A DNA stretch of 64,000 nucleotides, from positions 10,257,337 to 10,321,336 of the forward strand of contig NW_019091362.1 in the NCBI RefSeq assembly GCF_001949145.1. The letters run 5' to 3'. How positions within the stretch are numbered: position 1 is the first letter of the stretch; each line of letters begins with the position of its first letter. Below the pieces are notes generated by a model. It worked only from the letters and a program-made list of their open reading frames with translations. It was not told the origin of the DNA and did not search any database. Position numbers and translations under genes: made by a program. Source of the DNA: Acanthaster planci. Lineage: Eukaryota; Echinodermata; Asteroidea; Valvatida; Acanthasteridae. Positions 14,301 through 23,300 of the stretch are shown in pieces.

Positions 14301-17300
14301 CTCCAACCTGCCTGTTTCTTCTTCATCACCACTGGGGTGTTTGAGTCAGCGTAGATGACACATGATTTTGTCAGTGCGAAAACCAAAAATTTGACCTTTG
14401 TCCAAGAAGCCTGAGGACTAGATACCTAATCAGAATCTACTCTCTACTCACATCGATCCGTAACTGGTTGAAGCCCGCCACAACGAACGCCGCCCCACCT
14501 AGCATCATGCCAACTGTCATGCGCTGCAGGGGACGGAAGGGAATCTTGAGCTTGCGCAGCAGAGGGTAGAGCAGCATCTCAGTCACCGGTATTAAGATAA
14601 TGATTAGCACGGGGTTGAAGGCTTGCATCTGATCTGGCTTGATTCTTATGGAACCCTGACAGGATCAGAACAGCATGTAGGCATATTTCAAAAACATGAC
14701 GGCAAGTGTATTGTGGTTACCATTAATTCTCAAAGGTTGGATATCGAGGTGTAATTTGAGGGTTTCAACCTACTCCCTGGATCTATGATTTTTGGGATAC
14801 CTTTGGGCTAAAATTGATGGAAACCTTTGTGCTGAGAGGCATACTTTCACAAAAGAATTCTGTGAAGGAACTGGAAACAGCACAGCATGGAGTGATATTT
14901 CATGAGTGCACCTAGGTGCATGTCTGCCACAAATATCACTAATAATGAACAGTACTGATAGAGCACCTGTATCTAAATATGTTCAAAAAGCTACATCATT
15001 CTTACCCCGCTCATTGGGCCCACAAACATTCCTAAAACCATCTTAGCTCCTCAGGGAGTATGCAGCTTGATGCTGCCATTTTAGGTACAGCGACGAATCA
15101 AACACAAAAACCAGAGAGGCAAGTGGGAGTAAAGTGATTTGCCTGAGCCAACGGATTCAAACGCCCCAACCCACGTTCAGGAACTACAAACCCTCACCAC
15201 TTGGCCATACATGTACATCTCCACCTCTACAGAACACCCAGAAAAAATGTTTTTGTTTAACTGATGCTATACAATTTTGAGCATCTCTGCACGAGAGCAC
15301 ACAAACCAAATGGAACTGCAAAAAGTACACCATGTGGGCATACCAAGGTGCCATCCATATGCTCGGCTTGGAGGGTCCACCGGGACCCTTGCTGATCAAA
15401 CAGGGACCAGAAGATGGGCAGGGGCAGGAACATCTTCAAGACGTGGTACAGATCCTTGATGTCAGTGATGAGTTTGGACTGAGCCAGCAGTGTGGGGAGA
15501 GAAAAATAAACACTGAGGGGTAATGCACTGGAGGGGAGTGACAGTGGCATAGAGGGATACAATGATAGTGAGAGATGAGGGAACAAGAAAAATGTGTGAT
15601 TGTAAATTGAGGTGCAACTGTGGTGTTTATGGTAACCCACTGCAGCTGGAACTGAAAAAGAAGAGTAATCAAATAAGCAGCAAACGAACAAACATTTTAA
15701 CACTGTTGCCACTATGACAAATGTTGGGTTTCATTTTTTTCACATCTGCTCAAATAGTGAACTGCAACAAATCTGAGTTCATTTCTGTGATGCATAAATG
15801 CAGTGTTAGAGCAATGATGTCTGATTTGTTACACAAGCAAATAAATTTTAACAACTTCACGGATCATCACTCACCATTTGAGACGTGCGTACTAAAAAGG
15901 CAACAAAACTGAACTCATTCGGTACTGATCTGTATCAGGGTTTATTTAAATTCTCCAGGAAAATCGACAGGAAAATTAAATCAACCTGTGATGACTATTA
16001 CAATATCCAATACGATATGTTTTTTAATGCTCTATATATTGGTCGAGATGGAGGTTGGGGTTTTCTCATGCAGAAACTGGAGAAATGCTTTGATAATTGA
16101 TCACCATTGGCATCATCAAATGCACAATAAATGGCAGGTAACAAAGCACTTGTGTGATTTTAAACAAAAATTCATACAAGATCTCCAGAATTGATAAAGA
16201 AACAGCCCTCTCTGTAACTCACGTCATATTTGTCATCTGCCCAGTCCATCCAGTGGTCTTTCCTCAAGCCACTATGTCGATGCTGAAATCTGTTCTTCAG
16301 GGCATACTGGAGGGACAAAGAAACGGCATGGCAATGTAAAGGGTTCAGAGCTAGAACCTTGGGAAGTTTCATAAGGAAATAAAAGTGTTAATTACGGAGT
16401 GTCTGAAACTAGTATGCTTAAAACTAGCGAGGGGCCTGCAAATGACAATGGACCAAGCCAAACGCCCCTAGCCACTTTTGAATGCAGTAATTTATAGGCC
16501 AATTCATACTTGGTGGATATTTTGTCGATGGTCTCTCCTTAACTGTTCCTCATCCTTTTGTTATGGATTCCCCTGACTCCAAATTGACTTCAAACCTATT
16601 TTTCAGACAAGGGAAACCCTGGGTGAACCTGGTACATGTATTAGTCCACATGAGGTTCACACAACCTGCTTTATGTGGACCCACTGTGTTCTCAGGCCCA
16701 CAAAAAGATGGCAAGGTTGAGACACTGCAAAATGGTAGGGTAGTTTCCAACAAGAAAAGGTACTGAGTAAGGAAGTGTCTTAAGCTTAAAGCACATCTAT
16801 ACACCTAGATTCATAGTAACCTGCTAATCATTCAATAGGCAGCACGAGGGAGATGTGACACACCCACTGCAGGTGGATTTGGGGTGGGGTACCACACACA
16901 CAAACTAGTAAGAGGCTGGGGTTACAATCTGGCTTTTTCAGACTGCAGCTTTTTCTTGCAGCCAAATTTGAGAGGGTACATCGCCTCCAGACTCCTCAAT
17001 GTTTTCTTCCAATGAAGCAGTTCTAATTGAGAAAATGATGTCATCAATGAATTCTGACTTACAAACGTTGCCTTGACAACTTCCCACACCACGTTGCCAC
17101 TTGGGGGGAAAACTTTGTAAAAGTAACGTCCACTAAAAAAAATAACTGTGAAGAAAGAAAAGAGATCATTACAAAGAAGTCAACTATTAATCTCACCCAC
17201 ACTTAGCTGTTCAAAAAACATTTTTTTCTCCTACTTGTATTGATTACTTACAAACTGCCACAAACATCAGGAGGGCTGGCACTCCAAAGGCTAGCGCGTA

Positions 17301-20300
17301 GCAATCGTTGCCAAAGCACTGTGCATCATGGCGTAGTATTGGCGTGAGGAAAGTGGAAATGACGCTACCCGCATTGATGGAGAAATAGAAGACTGAGAAG
17401 AACTTGGCAATGTGCTCCTCCTGTGTGAAAGCAAGCCAGAATTGTCTACATGTACATTAACCACTTCATCATGCTGCATGAAGTGTAGACATACTGTACA
17501 GGGATTTCCTGTGTTTTAAGACTGAGGACGTTTAAACCTGTTCCTTAGATTTTGGCATGCAGCGTTGGGTGAAGTCCATATTCGTTCGCATGCTTGAATA
17601 ATTTCCACTATTAAGTGCATAAACAGGTTCAAACTAGTCCATGGAGGTTAAGCATATACATGCGGAGCGTTCAAGCAGCTGTGGGGGAAACACCTGAATT
17701 CTATAGCAAATACCTTTCTGCAACATTGTCTTGCAGTTTCAAAAAGCGACAATGCAGTCACAGCTATTGTAACGACCACCAACGGTGACCACTGGTACTG
17801 GTAAGGTCCAACTTTGCAAAATACTGAGGTTGTGGTATCTTGTCATTTTAAAAAGTCGATATTTTCACCCAAAAATAAGACTCCACCTGGGACAAATTCA
17901 TTGTGAAACAATACCACTGGCAGTGGTTAAGGCAAGCAAATGAAAGATGATAAGCTGGGTTCAGATTTCGTACAAATGCACAAATTACATGAATGCGGAA
18001 CAAATTTAACATGACTTTCACAGCATGGCCTTGATTTCACAAATTCAAGCATACATTGACACTCGAGCACTGAATGTGACCTGTCCGCACATCCCAGTAC
18101 TCAGGAATCCTATCATGAATGAAATGAATAGCATTTGGTTTTCATTCATTTCCAAGTTATTTTCTGAACTCTCAGTTAGAAATACAAGGCAGAGAGATTC
18201 TAACGTCTTTTCCTTGAACCTTCACACTGCACCACACTCTCAAATATTGATAATTATTTTATGGTGGTGATTCAGGGCAAAGTGCACGCTTCCTATGCAC
18301 ATTCGTACATGAAGTAATCACGTTATGCAGCCCAGATAATCCATTTGGCACTGTAAGCACTGCGCCTAGGATGCATGAAAAGCTTCAAGTGCCTTGGAAA
18401 AATTTGACGGCTTAAAAAAATTACCAGATTGTACCGTAACCGTGCATACCACTGCAAATGTTAGGACAGTTCTAAAAGTGTTATTGTCTCTCTGTGAATG
18501 GTCAACGTTTAGAATGCTTCAAACTATTCTCTACCGGTACATAGCTTTGAACAGCTTAGCATCAAAATGACATGAAAAGCTGGAACCCTAACCAGCTCTA
18601 TGAAATTTGTGATGGTACCTGCGTACATGTACATGCAGTATGCACATATGGCTGACAATGAGGACACTAGTGCATGTCATGTGCCCTTTTGGGAACATGA
18701 ATGACCAGAAAACAACTTTGGCCTCGAGAAATAGAACCACCGTCTGGTCACTCACAGGCCTGCGGGGGACACAGAAGTGCAAGAGTGACCTCACAGCCTG
18801 TCCATATCTGCTTGACAACATACATGTACCTTCTGTCCAACATGTAAAACAGAAAAGAAAGGGTTTATGGATGCCCTGTTATTACTAAACCCTAACTCAT
18901 AAACAATTCAACACACAATTTAACTATTACAGGGGAATGCTTGTACATGTAGGCTCCTTACGGTTTATGAGTTGCTGTTCACTATTGTCATGTACATGGA
19001 AGGACGCCAGAACCGGGCAAAATGTTACGGTGCCAGATTGACCACTTTACTGTGGAATGCCTGTGCGATGTCTTGGCATGCCTCCAAATCATGCTGATGT
19101 ATATTTCATGCACTATTTAGTGACCCTCATGTGACTGTGTTTCAGCCAACCAGAATTGAGAACCAGCAAGAAGTGTGTTCTAAGGCAGGCTAAAGCCCAC
19201 AAAGCACTGGCGCCCAGGGCCTACAGGACACTTGATACAGCACTGATCTTATGAGACTGATCTTTGTGACATTAAGAGCCATGTGACAATGTGTCTCGAC
19301 ACCTGCATCACTCGGGCAATGCTAGACAAACACAAATGACCTTTCAGTGGCGAGATAAACCTGAGAAAAACATCTCACTTCACATGCTGGTTTTTTGCTT
19401 ATCTTAACAGCAACAGGAGCCTACCTGGTCGGCAGAAAACTGATCTCCACCGAAGGCTGATACACACGGCTTAATCCCACCAGTGCCCAAGGCAATGAAG
19501 AAAAGGCCAAATAATGGGCCGATGCTAAGGCAACGAATACAGTGAGAAAGAAGTACAATTAATCCTGCGATCTGGATGACAGTCAACAAAAAACAACAGA
19601 TTGAACTACAACACAGTTCGGGACTGAAACCTGTTTTCAAAACATATTTGAGGGAGAAAAATGTGAAACAGCAAATGAAACAGCTTAGCGGTATGGTATA
19701 ACGAATTATGCTAAACAGGAATTTGATGTTTACAAAATTCATTTCAAAGCACGTATGGCAGTATGGCTTATGATGTCCGAATAACAGGCTAGCCAGAAGT
19801 TCTTACAATGTACGGTACCAGTATGAAACAGAAACAATGAGTGAAAAAGTACTGTAAAATGGCAACAGACATTTTCTAGTCATGGAATGCACCAATTTTT
19901 GCTTTTGCAAATCTGATTTTCTAAAATCCTGTAACTTTAAACATGAGCATGAAATTAGACCGAGAGCGTGACCAGACAAACTGTACTAGCACAGTCAATG
20001 TTGTTCCATCGTTACCACCTTCTGATCAGACATTTCCCAATGTCAAATGGGAACACACTCTTACTGCTTAGCCTTTGTCGTGCGCACAAAATCAGAGCGA
20101 AACCATAAACAGTATTTTGCTTTTGGGACTTTCACCTGGACACATACATGTATTTCCTCCAGTCAATTTGATTGACCACATCTGCTCTGGGTGGGACAAA
20201 TACCAAAAGCGGTGGGAAAATGTCCAGTGTCCCATCATAATCGCATGCTCTGTACTTGCATGCTGCTTTTTCTCTACCGCTCTTCTCTGATGAATGTGCA

Positions 20301-23300
20301 TGCACAGTGTATGTGTAAATGTCAAAACAGATTTGAAGCAATTTACACACAACAAGCATCATCACAGTATTTGAATCACTGTCAGGGCCAGAGACCCATT
20401 GCACCGATACATGTATACACATACATGAATGTGCATGTACATGTAGACTGGTTACATTGTCAATGTACATGTACATCATCCTATTACATGAAAATTCTCT
20501 ACATGACCAAAAAATTTACCACAAACTGGGCGGAGAGAAAGAGGGTGTTACAACCTACTTGAAATTTTTTCATCAACTTTTCCCCTGCCATAAAATCTTA
20601 CAGGGACGGCTAGTCAATTGAAAATTCATTTGCCGACATTCAGAATAATTACTGCGTGCAATCTTTGCTGGTAGTTAGTACATGTAGATATAATTGAAAT
20701 TCGTAGCAAAAATTTGTAGTTAAAAGTGCCCTTTAGGTATTTAAATTGAAGTTCTTCTGGAGACAGAAAAGAGGAATTTTCATTAAAATATGCGTGATGG
20801 AATACATGGATGAGTGACAGAGCATAAACTTCAATAAATACGGTTCCAAGGCACTGAGTACAAGGTCATGTACGCATACCACTAGAACTGAAAACCTGTG
20901 TATGGTGTATCTAACTATCTCATTCACAAAAATCCTTTTTTATAGTTTCTTTGGAAGATTATCCACAAATGGTGGAGATATGTCTAGGATTACAATGTAT
21001 AGTTCACTTTGGAAAGCAGAACAGTCTCTGAATAATCACGTGATTTACTGTAGCTTTTGTAACATTTTGACAAGTTTTGCTGTCAAGAGAGATCAAAGCA
21101 GGCAAGTCTTTTATTTTTACAATTTGTTTATTTTTAGGTCCCTCCAGTCGTTTCATTTTACAGTTCCATGTACATCTGTTACTTGTAAGCTACCCTGGTA
21201 TAACAAACGTAAAGGTCGACTAACACTGAAGAGCAATACCGGTAACTGAATCAGACATGCCAAGGAAATTCCAATCTTTGCAAGACTTTATCCTGTGCTT
21301 TTCAATGGCATGAGTGTACAGTGAAAAACAAGGAAATCAACTGATCCGAAGAAAAGTTGCATGCCTGCTGAACGCAATGATGGAAAATAGTATGCAGAGC
21401 AATGATTTACAAGTACATTAACACACAAGGCAGAAACCTTTTTACATTTCAGTCATGGACTCTCCGTAATTAAAATAGCACCCACACAGGAAGAACTGAA
21501 TGAGTGATGAGAACGGAGCATGCATCCATGCAAGTACATATATGTCCGTCAGAATGCACTGTCTTGGCATGACATCGTTTCCATTCTCATTATACATGTA
21601 TATAATCCCCTACAGGTTCAATTTCCAGGGTTCCCTCAGAAATCTGACAAACATATATGTATTCTGTGACTTTTCCAGCACCAAAATATGACAATTTCCA
21701 CAACATTTAATACCACTCTGAAGAGAAGCATTGTATTTTGAACCTTAGATGATCTACTTCTCCGTAGCAAAGAGAAATACTGCACATTCTCACACCCATC
21801 CACCCTGTTCCAATCTAATAAGCACAGCCAGACTTACAGCTCGGGAGATCCTGTTGTCTGAGGTGGCAAAGCTGTTAGACACATAATCACGTTGCCAACC
21901 ATGTATATCTGTGAGACATACAGGATAGTCCTGGACAGAAACAAGAATAGAAGATAGTCACAAAAAACTGTTTGTTTTTTGTGTACGTCAGTTTGGCACA
22001 GTAAATATAATCTTGACTTCAAACTTTTTTTTTCTAATTCAAATCCAGAGTTATTTAAGCACTGCCAACTGCAGAGAAAAGTGATGATTGACGAAGTACT
22101 TTGGACAGGTCTCTGCATATATCAGAGTGTGTAAATCAAACTTCTATGTTTGTGTAAATTTGCACATCATCTGCTCCAGGTGTCATTAACCCCTTCACGC
22201 CGGGAAGCGGCTATAGCCACTGTAAAAATTGAGATCCTCAGCCCGCTTTTCAGCTATTATTCTCGGCCCACGCTCAAGAACACGGTGAAAGAAGGGTGAA
22301 TAGAGCCTTCTCGTATATATGTATGTACATGTACACGTAGGTGTTTAAAACTTTACTTATTGTTTTTCTGACAAAGATAATCTGGGATTGCTATTTTTGC
22401 ACAGTAAGATATTCACTAAGAAAAAAAAGAAAAATTTGCCCTAAATTGTGTACAAAAAATGACTGAGGAAGCTGAGGATTAATATACATGTAAATGCAGA
22501 CCATAAATATCTGACATTATGAGTGTTCCTATTACTGGGGGAGACGTACACAAACATTTTAAATATTGCTCTGGCTTTTTGATTGCATAATTTCAGGTGA
22601 ACATGTTCCATTTACATTTGAAAAAAATAATGAACTCACGAAGCCCTTGTGGAAAAAAATCTTTGCCCTCAAGGCTTTAGGAACTTGCAGATAAGAAAAA
22701 ATTGATTGGACACTGCAGCCAATGTTAAAAATGTAATTTGACTGTGACTTACATGTATACATGTATGATTGTTGGGAATATCGTTAAATGGCCCACCAAG
22801 GTTTATGGAAGCCCAGTGGCATTTTATGTTTCTATTAAAGTAGACCATGTTATAATTTACTGATGTTACTACTGCACTCTCTAAAACTGAAACAAGACTA
22901 CAGGCAGTCAGGTTGACTTAAAATAAGTGGAATAGTCTTTTTGGGAAAGGGAACTGCATGTGCATGCAGTTTATCAAGTAGGGGCTGGAGACAAAGTGTT
23001 TGAGTGCTAAGCATGTACATGTAGGTGTGGTGTACTTTGATGTAATCTTTCCCAATATTGCGGACAGCACATTAGAAGAACCAGCGCTGACAGAAATAAA
23101 TGATAACACAGAGGGTTTGCATTGCTGCCATCTTGCAAGCCTGGTGCTTTTGTTTCACAGGGTATGCACCAAGGAGGTTTCCCCTAGAAACAAAAGAACT
23201 ATCCTGCAAGATGGCTACCACGCAATGAGTCTATAGTACCAGTAACTTGTCCAGTGTTGAGATGATAGTACACACTCAACCCTAAACCCACAACAAAACT

